Below, piece by piece: positions 24,893-33,078 of a stretch of DNA of 64,000 bases. The notes under the pieces are model-generated. The model had not been told where the DNA came from and made no database searches. It worked only from the letters and a program-made list of their open reading frames with translations. Origin of the DNA: JAASSS01 sp021767745 (GTDB lineage: Bacteria; Pseudomonadota; Gammaproteobacteria; UBA5335). How positions within the stretch are numbered: position 1 is the stretch's first letter; the number at the start of each line of letters is the position of its first letter. Where the stretch lies: the NCBI GenBank assembly GCA_034189165.1, contig JAXHVN010000050.1, positions 124,001-188,000 on the forward strand, read 5' to 3'. The position numbers and the translations under genes are program-made.

Positions 24893-24922
24893 GAGAAAGC
24901 CCGGCTCGTGCCGGGCTTTCTC
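24893..24922 (+). terminator. Intrinsic terminator after aceA
   Basis: Thirteen-base perfect arms, 24893-24905 and 24910-24922, enclose TCGT; the 3' arm ends in CTTTCTC and is followed by GTCTCT. It sits 25 bases past the aceA stop and separates aceA from icd. The T tract is interrupted, so efficiency is uncertain. Confidence 0.8.
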
Positions 24923-24998
24923 GTCTCTGTCGCGGCGGCGGGCGTGCTAGTATCGCGCTGCATCGGGCGACGGTCGCGCCGGCCAATCGAGGAACTTC

Positions 24999-26330
24999 AT
25001 GGCGTACAGCAAGATCATCGAGCCACGCGATGGCGAACGCATCACGGCGAACAACGACTTCAGTCTCAACGTGCCGGACCAGCCGATCATTCCGTTCATC
25101 GAGGGTGACGGCATCGGCATCGATGTCACGCCGGTCATGCGGCGGGTGGTCGACGAGGCCGTCAAGCGTGCCTACGACGGCGCCCGCCGGATCTGCTGGA
25201 TGGAGATCTACGCCGGCGAGAAGGCGGTCAAGCTCTATGGCAGCGATCAGTGGCTGCCGGAGGAATCGCTGGACGCCATGCGGCGCTACCTGATCTCCAT
25301 CAAGGGTCCGCTGACCACGCCGGTGGGCGGCGGCATCCGTTCGCTCAACGTCGCCATCCGCCAGGTGCTCGACCTCTACGCCTGTGTGCGACCGATCCGC
25401 TTTTTCCCCGGTACGCCGACGCCGATGAAGGATTCCGAGGACACCTTCATGACGGTGTTCCGCGAGAATACCGAGGACATATACGCCGGCATCGAGTGGG
25501 CCGCGGGGACCCCCGAGGTGAAGAAGATCATCGACTTCCTGCAGGGCGAGATGCAGGTGCGCGCGATCCGCTTCCCCGGCAGCTCGGGCATCGGCATCAA
25601 GCCCGTCTCCCGGGAGGGCTCCCAGCGGCTGGTGCGCAAGGCGATCCAGTATGCGATCGACAACGATCGCACCTCGGTCAGCCTGGTGCACAAGGGGAAC
25701 ATCATGAAGTTCACCGAGGGCGCTTTCCGCGACTGGGGCTATGAGCTGGCACGGGAGGAGTTCGGCGCCACGGTGATCGGTGAGGGGCCCTGGTGCCGGC
25801 TGGAGAATCCGCGCACCGGCAACGAGATCATCATCAAGGACGTCATCGCCGACAACTTCCTGCAGCAGATCCTGCTGCGGCCGGAAGGCTACGATGTGAT
25901 CGCCACGCTGAACCTGAACGGTGACTACATCTCCGACGCACTGGCAGCACAGGTGGGCGGCATCGGCATCGCGCCGGGCGCCAATATCGGCGACTCCATC
26001 GGCGTGTTCGAGGCCACCCACGGCACGGCGCCGAAGTATGCCGGCAAGAACCGGGTGAATCCCGGCTCGATCATCCTCTCGGCCGAGATGATGCTGCGGC
26101 ACATCGGCTGGAACGAGGCGGCCGAGCTGATCCTGCAGGGCGTGGCCGGCGCCATCGCGGCCAAGACGGTGACCTATGACCTCGCGCGGGTGCGTGGGGC
26201 CATCACGGCGCCGCGCCGGGAGCGCGAGGGCGGCAGGGCCTCGGTCGCCGAAGACGTGGAGCGCCTGATGCCCGGCGCCACGCTCGTCAGCTGCTCGGGC
26301 TTCGGGGACGCCATCATCGCCAACATGTAG
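24999..26330 (+). CDS. icd: NADP-dependent isocitrate dehydrogenase
   Basis: The 443-residue protein oxidises isocitrate to 2-oxoglutarate. Substrate and metal motifs are intact: FIEGDGIGIDVTPVM at the N-terminus, GGGIRSLNVAIRQ with the serine that AceK phosphorylates in E. coli, YAGIEW, and NLNGDYISDALAAQVGGIGIAPGANIG. Together with aceA just upstream it forms the TCA/glyoxylate branch point, separated by a terminator. The gacA-type regulator starts two bases after its stop, so read-through transcription into gacA-uvrC is likely. Confidence 0.97.
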   Translation: MAYSKIIEPRDGERITANNDFSLNVPDQPIIPFIEGDGIGIDVTPVMRRVVDEAVKRAYDGARRICWMEIYAGEKAVKLYGSDQWLPEESLDAMRRYLISIKGPLTTPVGGGIRSLNVAIRQVLDLYACVRPIRFFPGTPTPMKDSEDTFMTVFRENTEDIYAGIEWAAGTPEVKKIIDFLQGEMQVRAIRFPGSSGIGIKPVSREGSQRLVRKAIQYAIDNDRTSVSLVHKGNIMKFTEGAFRDWGYELAREEFGATVIGEGPWCRLENPRTGNEIIIKDVIADNFLQQILLRPEGYDVIATLNLNGDYISDALAAQVGGIGIAPGANIGDSIGVFEATHGTAPKYAGKNRVNPGSIILSAEMMLRHIGWNEAAELILQGVAGAIAAKTVTYDLARVRGAITAPRREREGGRASVAEDVERLMPGATLVSCSGFGDAIIANM

Positions 26331-26332
26331 CC

Positions 26333-26995
26333 ATGGCGACGGCCGACGATTGCCGCATACGGATCCTGCTGGTCGATGATCACAAGCTGATTCGCGCCGG
26401 CCTGCGGCGGCTGCTGGCCGAGCGCGAGGGGATCGAAATCGTGGCCGAGGCCGATTCCGGCGAGCAGGCGCTGACGCTGGCGGCCGAACATGCGCCCGAT
26501 GTCGTGCTGATGGACGTGAACATGCCCGGCATCGGTGGCTTGGAGGCGACGCGCAAGCTGGTGCACTTTCACCCGCAGATGCGGGTGATCGCGCTCAGCG
26601 TGCATCGCGGCGAGCCGTTCCCCTCGCGGCTGCTGGAGGCCGGGGCAGCCGGCTATCTCACCAAGGATTGCGATGCCGCCGAGATCGTCGCCGCCATCCG
26701 CAAGGTACACGCCGGCGAACGCTATCTGGACGGCGAGCTGGCGCGCGACATGGCGCTCTCGCGCCTGTCCGGCACCGGGCCGCGCGGGCTCGGTGAACTC
26801 TCCCAGCGGGAGATGCAGGTGATGCTGATGGTGGTGCAGGGCCGGCCGATCCCGGAGATTTCCGACACGCTGTTCATCAGTCCGAAGACCGTCAGCACCT
26901 ATCGCTACCGGCTGTTCGAAAAGCTCGGCGTCGCCAACGATGTCGAGTTGACGCGCTACGCGATCCGCCACGGCCTGATCGACGGCGACAACTAG
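26333..26995 (+). CDS. gacA: GacA/UvrY-type response regulator
   Basis: This 220-residue protein has a receiver domain (IRILLVDDHKLIRAGLRRLL, phosphoacceptor Asp61 in VVLMDVNMPG, Lys in GYLTKDC) and a LuxR-type helix-turn-helix (LSQREMQVMLMVVQGRPIPEISDTLFISPKTVSTYRYRLFEKLGVANDVELTRYAI). Its position directly before uvrC is diagnostic for GacA/UvrY, the regulator of CsrA-titrating small RNAs that responds to GacS/BarA. It starts two bases after icd, so central carbon metabolism and the Gac/Rsm switch may share transcripts. Confidence 0.93.
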   Translation: MATADDCRIRILLVDDHKLIRAGLRRLLAEREGIEIVAEADSGEQALTLAAEHAPDVVLMDVNMPGIGGLEATRKLVHFHPQMRVIALSVHRGEPFPSRLLEAGAAGYLTKDCDAAEIVAAIRKVHAGERYLDGELARDMALSRLSGTGPRGLGELSQREMQVMLMVVQGRPIPEISDTLFISPKTVSTYRYRLFEKLGVANDVELTRYAIRHGLIDGDN

Positions 26996-27091
26996 CGCCC
27001 GCTGCCAGCCTCCGCGCGCGGACCTCGACGCCCGGCACCGCCGCCGCGTGGCTGCCGTCGTTGGCGGCACGGCTCAACCGAACCCAGCGTC

Positions 27092-28909
27092 ATGGCCATG
27101 ATCGACCCGACCGAACTGTTGGCGCGTTTGCCCGTGCGCCCGGGCGTGTACCGCATGCTCGACACGCGCGGCCAGATTCTCTACGTCGGCAAGGCCCGCA
27201 ACCTGAAGTCGCGCGTGGCGAGCTACTTCCGCGACGATCTCGCCGACCCCAAGACCCGGGCGCTGGTGCAGCGCATCGCCGAGGTCAGCGTCACGGTCAC
27301 GCATACCGAGGCCGAGGCGCTTCTGCTGGAGAGCAATCTCATCAAGGCGCACCGGCCGCGCTACAACGTGGTGCTGCGCGACGACAAGAGCTATCCCTAC
27401 ATTCGCCTCGCCGATACGCACAGCTATCCACGCATGGAGTTCTATCGCGGCCCGCGCCGGCGCGATGCCCGCTATTTCGGCCCGTTTCCGAACGCCTACG
27501 CGGTGCGCGCGGCACTCAAGGAGATGCAGCGGCTGTTCCTGATTCGCGAGTGCAGCGACAGCTTCTTCGCCAATCGCGCTCGGCCGTGCCTGCAACATCA
27601 GATCGGCCGCTGCTCCGCGCCCTGCGTGGGTCTGATCGAGCCGGCGGAGTATGCCGAGGACATCGCCGGTGCCGTGCAGTTCCTGCAGGGCCGCGACGGC
27701 CGCGTGATCGACGGCCTGGTGGCCCGCATGGAGCGGGCTGCCGCGGCGCAGCAGTACGAACGGGCGGCGGCGCTGCGCGACCGCATTGCCCGGCTGCGGC
27801 GCGTGCAGGCCCACCAGAGCATGGCCGGGGGGCGCATCGATGCGGATGTGATCGCCCTTGCCAGCCACGGCGGGCAGTGGTGCGTCGGCGTGGCCAGCGT
27901 GCGACGTGGCCGCCATCTCGGCCATCGCACCTTTTTCCCGACCGCGCCGCCCGACGCGGACGCGCCGCTGGTGCGCCTGCAATTTCTCGGGCAGTACTAT
28001 GTGGATCGCGAACCACCACGGGAAATCGTGCTGGACGGGCCGGTCGCGGAGGACGCGCTGCTGGCGCAGGCGCTCGGCGAGAGCGCCGGTCGCCGCGTCC
28101 GCCTGCGGCTGCGCGTGCGTGCCGACCGGGCGCAGTGGCTGGCGCTGTTGCAGCAGGACGTTCGCCGGGTGCTGGGGGACCGGATCGCCAGCGAGGCGGG
28201 GATCCGCGAGCGGCTGATCGCGCTGCAGACGCTGCTGGCGCTGCCGACACCGCCGGAGCGGGTGGAGTGCTTCGATGTCAGTCATACAATGGGTGAGGCA
28301 ACCGTCGCCAGCTGCGTCGTCTTTGGCCCCCAGGGGGCGCTCAAGGCCGACTATCGCCGCTTCAATATTCGCGCGGTCGCCGCAGGTGACGACTATGCCG
28401 CCATGCGTCAGGCCTTGATGCGCCGCTACAGCCGCCGTCAGCGGGAAGGCGCGGCGCTGCCCGACGTGCTGCTGATCGACGGCGGTCGTGGCCAGCTGCG
28501 GCAGGCCGAGGCCGTGCTGGCAGAGCTGGGGCTCGAGCACATCGCGCTGGTGGCCGTGGCCAAGGGCCCGAGCCGGCGGCCGGGTGCGGAACAGTTGCTG
28601 CGCCCGGGCTGCCAGGCGCCTCTGCAGTTGCAGGGCAACGCGCCGGCGCTGCACCTTGTCCAGCAGATCCGGGATGAGGCCCACCGGTTCGCGATCACCG
28701 GTCATCGTCAGCGGCGAGCGAAGGCCCGCCAGCGTTCGGTGCTGGAGGACATTCCCGGGCTCGGCCCGAAGCGTCGCCAGCAGCTGCTCAAGCAGTTCGG
28801 TGGGCTGCAGCAGCTGCAACGGGCGGGCGTGCGCGATCTGGCCTCGGTGCCCGGCATCAGTGAACGGCTGGCGGCCCGCATCTACGCCCATTTCCATCCG
28901 GAGTCCTGA
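27092..28909 (+). CDS. uvrC: Excinuclease ABC subunit C
   Basis: The 605-residue protein carries the GIY-YIG nuclease domain (RPGVYRMLDTRGQILYVGKARNLKSRV), the cysteine-bearing region FFANRARPCLQHQIGRCSAPCVG, a UVR helix pair (about 205-240, binding UvrB), the RNase H-like nuclease (VECFDVSHTMGEATVASCVVF, LLIDGGRGQL) and C-terminal helix-hairpin-helix repeats. It makes the 3' and 5' incisions in nucleotide excision repair. The ATG at 27092 is followed two codons later by another ATG. A 96-base gap separates it from gacA. Confidence 0.97.
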   Translation: MAMIDPTELLARLPVRPGVYRMLDTRGQILYVGKARNLKSRVASYFRDDLADPKTRALVQRIAEVSVTVTHTEAEALLLESNLIKAHRPRYNVVLRDDKSYPYIRLADTHSYPRMEFYRGPRRRDARYFGPFPNAYAVRAALKEMQRLFLIRECSDSFFANRARPCLQHQIGRCSAPCVGLIEPAEYAEDIAGAVQFLQGRDGRVIDGLVARMERAAAAQQYERAAALRDRIARLRRVQAHQSMAGGRIDADVIALASHGGQWCVGVASVRRGRHLGHRTFFPTAPPDADAPLVRLQFLGQYYVDREPPREIVLDGPVAEDALLAQALGESAGRRVRLRLRVRADRAQWLALLQQDVRRVLGDRIASEAGIRERLIALQTLLALPTPPERVECFDVSHTMGEATVASCVVFGPQGALKADYRRFNIRAVAAGDDYAAMRQALMRRYSRRQREGAALPDVLLIDGGRGQLRQAEAVLAELGLEHIALVAVAKGPSRRPGAEQLLRPGCQAPLQLQGNAPALHLVQQIRDEAHRFAITGHRQRRAKARQRSVLEDIPGLGPKRRQQLLKQFGGLQQLQRAGVRDLASVPGISERLAARIYAHFHPES

Positions 28910-28912
28910 GCG

Positions 28913-29509
28913 GTGAACCATAGCCTGCCGAACTGGTTGACCCTCGCCCGGCTGTTCATGATTCCGCTGGTGCTTGGCTGTTATTACCTGCCCGTGCTGG
29001 GCGGTCCCGGTGCGGCGGCGGCGATCTTCCTGCTGGCGTCGGTGACCGATCTGGTGGATGGCTACCTTGCGCGGCGTTGGCAGCAGACCACGGCCTTCGG
29101 TGCCTTCCTGGATCCGGTCGCCGACAAGCTGCTGGTGACCTTCGCCCTGATTGTCGTGCTGCAGCAGGATCCGCGGCTGTTGGTGGCGCTGCCGGCGGCG
29201 GTGATCATCGCCCGGGAGATCGTCGTGTCGGCGCTGCGCGAGTGGATGGCCGAAGCCGGCCACCGGGGCCGTGTGGCCGTTTCGCAGTGGGGCAAGGTGA
29301 AGACACTGGTGCAGATGGCGGCGCTGGCCCTGCTGCTGCTCGGCGCCCAGCACAGTCCGTTGGAGTACCGGCTGGGGCTGGCGGCGCTGTGGGTCGCGGC
29401 AGCGCTCACGCTCTGGTCGATGCTGCTCTACCTGATGGGGGCCTGGTCGGTGCTGTCCGGCGGGCCGGCCGCCCGCTCACCGGGCGGGGCGAAGGTGGAC
29501 GATGCTTGA
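28913..29509 (+). CDS. pgsA: CDP-diacylglycerol-glycerol-3-phosphate 3-phosphatidyltransferase
   Basis: The 198-residue membrane protein has the CDP-alcohol phosphotransferase motif, here DLVDGYLARRWQQTTAFGAFLDPVADK (D-x2-DG-x2-AR-x8-G-x3-D-x3-D). It makes phosphatidylglycerophosphate, the precursor of phosphatidylglycerol and cardiolipin. Start is GTG at 28913, three bases after the uvrC stop. About four to five membrane segments. A strong promoter for the tRNA genes begins inside its last codons. Confidence 0.96.
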   Translation: MNHSLPNWLTLARLFMIPLVLGCYYLPVLGGPGAAAAIFLLASVTDLVDGYLARRWQQTTAFGAFLDPVADKLLVTFALIVVLQQDPRLLVALPAAVIIAREIVVSALREWMAEAGHRGRVAVSQWGKVKTLVQMAALALLLLGAQHSPLEYRLGLAALWVAAALTLWSMLLYLMGAWSVLSGGPAARSPGGAKVDDA

Positions 29510-29533
29510 CAGCAACGCCGCCGGCGGTAGAAT
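29506..29533 (+). promoter_or_regulatory. Sigma-70 promoter for tRNA-Gly/tRNA-Cys
   Basis: A consensus TTGACA (29506-29511) and TAGAAT (29528-29533) are separated by 16 nt. The -35 box overlaps the pgsA stop. The tRNA-Gly gene begins 16 bases after the -10. Confidence 0.85.
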
Positions 29534-29548
29534 TTGCCGCCTCACGAG

Positions 29549-29623
29549 GCGGGAATAGCTCAGTGGTAGAGCACAACCTTGCCAAGGTTGGGGTCGCGAG
29601 TTCGAATCTCGTTTCCCGCTCCA
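29549..29623 (+). tRNA. tRNA-Gly (anticodon GCC)
   Basis: The acceptor stem GCGGGAA pairs with TTCCCGC, the D arm is AGCTCAGTGGTAGAGC, the anticodon loop carries GCC at 29581-29583, and the T arm GCGAGTTCGAATCTCGT is standard. The 3' CCA (29621-29623) is encoded. The position after pgsA and before tRNA-Cys is conserved in gammaproteobacteria. Confidence 0.97.
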
Positions 29624-29637
29624 GATCGCTCCAGCAA

Positions 29638-29664
29638 GCCCGGCATGCGCCGGGTTTCGCTTTT
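29638..29664 (+). terminator. Possible intrinsic terminator between the two tRNA genes
   Basis: GCCCGGC (29638-29644) pairs in its CCCGGC core with GCCGGG (29649-29654), followed by TTT, CGC and TTTT. It would end a tRNA-Gly transcript, but partial read-through to tRNA-Cys seems likely because no strong separate promoter is seen for the second tRNA. Confidence 0.55.
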
Positions 29665-29691
29665 CTGCGTGATAGACTCTCGCGACGCTAC

Positions 29692-29765
29692 GGCTAGGTG
29701 GCAGAGTGGTTATGCAGCGGCCTGCAAAGCCGTGTACGTCGGTTCGATTCCGGCCCTAGCCTCCA
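29692..29765 (+). tRNA. tRNA-Cys (anticodon GCA)
   Basis: The acceptor stem GGCTAGG pairs with CCTAGCC; the D arm region is GGCAGAGTGGTTATGC, the anticodon GCA lies at 29724-29726, the T arm is GTCGGTTCGATTCCGGC, and the encoded CCA is at 29763-29765. Confidence 0.97.
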
Positions 29766-29894
29766 TCTCCGGCAATGTGGCCGCCGGCGGCGGCAACCCA
29801 TGCCCTTCAATCCCATCCCCGATGCCCTTGCCCCGGAGCCGCTGTCGCGGCTGATCGGCGGCTGCAGGCTGGCGGCCTGCCCGGTGCCGCAGCG

Positions 29895-31694
29895 ATGAGC
29901 GCGCCGCTGCCTCGGATTCCGAGCCTGGTGCTGCTGCGCCGTCTCAGGGCGCTGCTGCAGCCGTACCGCTGGCGCGTCATGCTCGCCGTCACGGCGTTGA
30001 TCATCGCCGCCGCCGGCGTGCTGGGCCTGGGACAGGGTGTACGCCTGATGGTCGACCGTGGCCTGGGTGGAGGTGCGCCCGAGGATCTCGATCAGGCGCT
30101 GGCGCTGGGCCTTGGAATCGTCATCGTGATGGCGCTGGCCACTGGCCTGCGCTTCTATCTCGTCTCCTGGATCGGCGAGCGGCTCGCCACCGATCTGCGC
30201 CGACAGGTATTCGCGCATGTGCTGCGGCTGGACGTGGCATTCTTCGAGCAGCAGCGGGTCGGCGAGGTCGCCTCTCGGATCACCACCGACACGACGCTGC
30301 TGGAGACGGTCTTCGGCAGTTCGCTATCCATCGCGGTGCGCAATACCCTGCTGCTGCTCGGTGGACTCGGCATGCTGCTGGTCACCAGCTCCCGGCTCGG
30401 GCTGATGGTGCTGCTCGGGGCGCCGCTCGTGGCCCTGCCGGTGCTCTGGTTCGGGCGCCGGGTGCGGCGCCTGTCGCGACGCAGTCAGGATCGTGTGGCT
30501 GATGCCAGCAGCTACGTCGACGAGACCCTGCACGCCATCCGCACCGTGAAGGCCTGCGACCACGAAGCCGTGGACGAGGCGCGGTTCGGCGCCATCGCCG
30601 AGCGGGCCTTTGCCACGGCCGCCCGCCGGGTGCGTCAGCGTGCGCTGCTGACCGTCGCCGTGATCCTGGTGATCTTCGTCGGCATTGGCCTCATCGTCTG
30701 GGCGGGGGGCAGGGAGGTGCTGGCCGGCCGCCTGAGTGCGGGCGAGCTGTCGGCCTTTATCTTCTATGCGCTGGTGGTCGCGGGAGCGACGGGCGCCATC
30801 GGCGAGGTGATCGGCGATCTGCTGCGGGGGCTCGGCGCGGCCGAGCGCCTGTTCGAGCTGCTCGCCACGCCGCGCGAGGTCAACGATCCACCGGTGCCGG
30901 CCCGCCTGGCTCGGCCGCGGGGCGAAATCCGCATGCAGGGCGTGCGGTTCAGCTACCCGACGCGCCCCCACCCGCCGGCGCTCCTCGATATCGATCTGCA
31001 GGTGGCGCCCGGGGAGCGGGTGGCGCTGGTGGGGCCTTCCGGCGCCGGCAAGTCGACCCTGCTACAGCTGATCCTGCGCTTCTACGATCCCGATGCCGGC
31101 AGCATCCGGCTGGATGGGCACCCACTGCCCAGCCTGACGCTCGCTCAGCTGCGCGCCCACATTGCGCTGGTGCCGCAGGAACCGGTGCTGTTCGCCACCA
31201 CGGTGGCTGAAAACATCCGCTACGGCTGTGCCGGAGCCGACGAGGCAGCCGTACGCGCCGCCGCCGCCGCCGCCTACGCCGAGGAGTTCATCGAGCGGCT
31301 GCCCGAAGGGCTGGAGACGCCGCTCGGCGAGCGGGGCGTGCAGCTGTCCGGCGGCCAGCGCCAGCGGATCGCGATCGCCCGCGCCCTGCTGCGCGATCCG
31401 GCGCTGTTGCTCCTGGACGAGGCAACCAGCGCCCTGGACGCTTACAGCGAGCGCCAGGTGCAGGCGGCGCTGGCACGCCTGCTCGCCGGGCGCACGAGCC
31501 TGGTCATCGCCCACCGCTTGGCGACGGTGGTCACGGCCGATCGCATCGTGATGCTGCAGCACGGGCGGATCGTCGCCAGCGGGCCGCACGAGCGGCTGCT
31601 GCGGGAGTGTCCGGCCTATGCCGAACTGGCAGCCCTGCAGCTGGCGCCGCGGGCGGGGCAGGGCGGCGCTCGTCTCACAGCAGACGCGGGATGA
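29895..31694 (+). CDS. ABC exporter, MsbA-related (fused membrane and ATPase domains)
   Basis: The 599-residue half-transporter has six membrane segments (about 25-300) and a C-terminal ATPase with Walker A LVGPSGAGKSTLL, signature VQLSGGQRQRIAIARALLRDP, Walker B LLLLDEATSALD and the H-loop VIAHRLATV. It would work as a homodimer. It resembles the MsbA-related group of lipid or drug exporters; the substrate is not known. The ATG at 29895 overlaps (ATGA) a 32-codon frame, 29800-29898, that may couple translation. Its last 20 bases overlap the DUF456 gene on the other strand. Confidence 0.9.
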   Translation: MSAPLPRIPSLVLLRRLRALLQPYRWRVMLAVTALIIAAAGVLGLGQGVRLMVDRGLGGGAPEDLDQALALGLGIVIVMALATGLRFYLVSWIGERLATDLRRQVFAHVLRLDVAFFEQQRVGEVASRITTDTTLLETVFGSSLSIAVRNTLLLLGGLGMLLVTSSRLGLMVLLGAPLVALPVLWFGRRVRRLSRRSQDRVADASSYVDETLHAIRTVKACDHEAVDEARFGAIAERAFATAARRVRQRALLTVAVILVIFVGIGLIVWAGGREVLAGRLSAGELSAFIFYALVVAGATGAIGEVIGDLLRGLGAAERLFELLATPREVNDPPVPARLARPRGEIRMQGVRFSYPTRPHPPALLDIDLQVAPGERVALVGPSGAGKSTLLQLILRFYDPDAGSIRLDGHPLPSLTLAQLRAHIALVPQEPVLFATTVAENIRYGCAGADEAAVRAAAAAAYAEEFIERLPEGLETPLGERGVQLSGGQRQRIAIARALLRDPALLLLDEATSALDAYSERQVQAALARLLAGRTSLVIAHRLATVVTADRIVMLQHGRIVASGPHERLLRECPAYAELAALQLAPRAGQGGARLTADAG

Positions 31695-32154
31695 CGATCA
31701 GCGCGATGGCGATCAGGATGATGCCCTTGGCGAGCACGCCGCCGAGCGCGCCGAGCAGCGCGCCGAAGCCCGCACGGACCGCCTCGGTCAGCGGCCGCCC
31801 CGTCAGCAGTTCGCCGACGATGGCGCCGCCGAGCGCACCGATCAGCAGCCCCAGCGGCGGTAGCCAGATCACCCCGACGATGCTGCCGAGGATGCTGCCC
31901 CACAACCCGGCGCGGCGGGCGCCGTAGTAACGGGCGCCGATGAGTCCGGCCACGTACTCCAGTACCTGGGAGAGCACCGCGAGCGCGATCACCCACAGCA
32001 GCGGCGCCCAGCCGAGCCCGGCAAAGCCCGTCATCCAGGCGGCCAGTACGGCTCCGACCGCCACCAGCGGCACGCCGGGCAGTACCGGGAGAATGATGCC
32101 GGCCGCGCCGGTGAGCAGGAACAGCAGGAAGAGCAGAAGGGCGGCGATTTCCAT
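31675..32154 (-). CDS. DUF456 family small membrane protein
   Basis: I chose the ATG at 32154 (MEIAALLLFLLFLLTG) because the frame upstream has no membrane character. The 159-residue protein is highly hydrophobic with about four to five segments and contains the glycine-rich repeat motifs typical of DUF456: GIILPVLPGVPLVAVG, LGSIVGVIWLPPLGLLIGALGGAIVGELL and GFGALLGALGGVLAKGI. The function is unknown. It converges on the ABC exporter (20-base overlap) and is divergent from nasT. Confidence 0.82.
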   Translation of the reverse strand: MEIAALLLFLLFLLTGAAGIILPVLPGVPLVAVGAVLAAWMTGFAGLGWAPLLWVIALAVLSQVLEYVAGLIGARYYGARRAGLWGSILGSIVGVIWLPPLGLLIGALGGAIVGELLTGRPLTEAVRAGFGALLGALGGVLAKGIILIAIALIVIPRLL

Positions 32155-32187
32155 GGACGTTCCGACTCCCGGTCGGCTGCGAAGTGC

Positions 32188-32204
32188 TGGCGTGAAGTTT
32201 GCTT
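32188..32204 (+). promoter_or_regulatory. Sigma-54 promoter of nasT
   Basis: TGGCGT-GAAGT-TTGCT (32188-32203) places GG (32189-32190) and GC (32201-32202) exactly ten bases apart, as -24/-12 promoters need. Expected start is near 32214, giving a leader of about 43 nt. Confidence 0.75.
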
Positions 32205-32256
32205 TTCTCGCTGCGCAGCAGAGACACGCTGCCGCTTGTTCTGCGCGGATTGAACC

Positions 32257-32835
32257 ATGCCTCTGAAGATCATGCTCGTGGACAGTGACCGTGGCCGCGG
32301 CGCGCTGCTGCGCCGCGCGCTCGAGGATGTCGGGCACGAGGTCGACGTCTGCCGCGCTCGCGGCCTCGATCTGCTCACCCAGCTGCGCCAGAGTGCCGCG
32401 AACGTGGTCATCATCGACATGGAGATGCCGGACCGCGACACGCTAGAGTCGCTGCGCAGCATCTCGCGGGAGAATCCGCGGCCGGTCGTGATGTACGCGG
32501 ACAAGACCGACGCGCAAACCACGACCGCGGCCATCAAGGCCGGCGTGAGCGCCTATGTCGTCGGTGAGGTCAACGCCGAGCGGGTGCGGCCGATCGTCGA
32601 GGTGGCCATTGCGCGGTTCGGCGAGTTCCAGGCGCTGCGTGAGGAGCTCGAGCGCACTCAGAACACCCTGGCCGAGCGCAAGGTGGTCGAGCGGGCCAAG
32701 GGGCTGCTGATGCAGCGTCGCAAGATGGACGAGCAGACGGCGTACGCCACGCTGCGCAAGCTCGCCATGGATCGCAACCAGCGTCTGGTCGACGTCGCGC
32801 GGACGCTGATCGAGCTCTCCGACGTGCTCGGCTGA
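32257..32835 (+). CDS. nasT: ANTAR-domain antiterminator NasT
   Basis: The 192-residue protein has an N-terminal receiver-like domain (MPLKIMLVDSDRGRGALLRRALEDVGHEVDVCR; candidate phosphoacceptor Asp54 in VVIIDMEMPD) and a C-terminal three-helix ANTAR RNA-binding domain: LAERKVVERAKGLLMQRRKMDEQTAYATLRKLAMDRNQRLVDVARTLIEL. In known nitrate systems NasT binds double-hairpin leaders and prevents termination; it is held inactive by NasS until nitrate binds. Here nasS lies two genes downstream, behind a porin. Matching leader hairpins are found before nasS and nirB, which supports the assignment. Confidence 0.92.
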   Translation: MPLKIMLVDSDRGRGALLRRALEDVGHEVDVCRARGLDLLTQLRQSAANVVIIDMEMPDRDTLESLRSISRENPRPVVMYADKTDAQTTTAAIKAGVSAYVVGEVNAERVRPIVEVAIARFGEFQALREELERTQNTLAERKVVERAKGLLMQRRKMDEQTAYATLRKLAMDRNQRLVDVARTLIELSDVLG

Positions 32836-32960
32836 GATTGCCCTACCTTGGGGCATCGACCCTTCGAGCTGCGCTGTAATCGTGCGCTGGCGCAACTCCA
32901 GACGTCTCCCCAACGCATTAGAAGATGCATGGTATCTACGTCTTTTGTTGCCGGTACTGC

Positions 32961-32976
32961 TGGCACGGGGCTTGCT
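32961..32976 (+). promoter_or_regulatory. Sigma-54 promoter of the nitrate-island porin
   Basis: TGGCAC-GGGGC-TTGCT (32961-32976) matches the sigma-54 consensus completely. Transcription should start near 32987, with a leader of about 92 nt. Hairpins in that leader (CTCCC/GGGAG at 32984-32997 and GGCAC/GTGCC at 33036-33050) do not have the ANTAR loop signature. Confidence 0.85.
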
Positions 32977-33078
32977 GAAGCGCCTCCCGAACGGGAGTCG
33001 GCGCGTAGCCGCGCGAACGGCGACCGGGATGCGTCGGCACGGATGGTGCCATTACCCACAAGAACCAAGGACAAGCCC

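Noticed and set aside
27074..29353. A 759-codon open frame on the minus strand opposite uvrC and pgsA
   Set aside because: It mirrors two certain genes in a GC-rich region, has no recognisable domain and a composition (His, Arg, Gln, Ala-rich) typical of antisense frames. The same applies to long frames at 1780-3420, 40676-42784 and 60372-62237.
32984..33050. Hairpins in the porin leader as a third ANTAR target
   Set aside because: The stems CTCCC/GGGAG and GGCAC/GTGCC have loops GAAC and GGATG, neither a six-base A1/G4 loop, and no terminator or Shine-Dalgarno-hiding stem follows.
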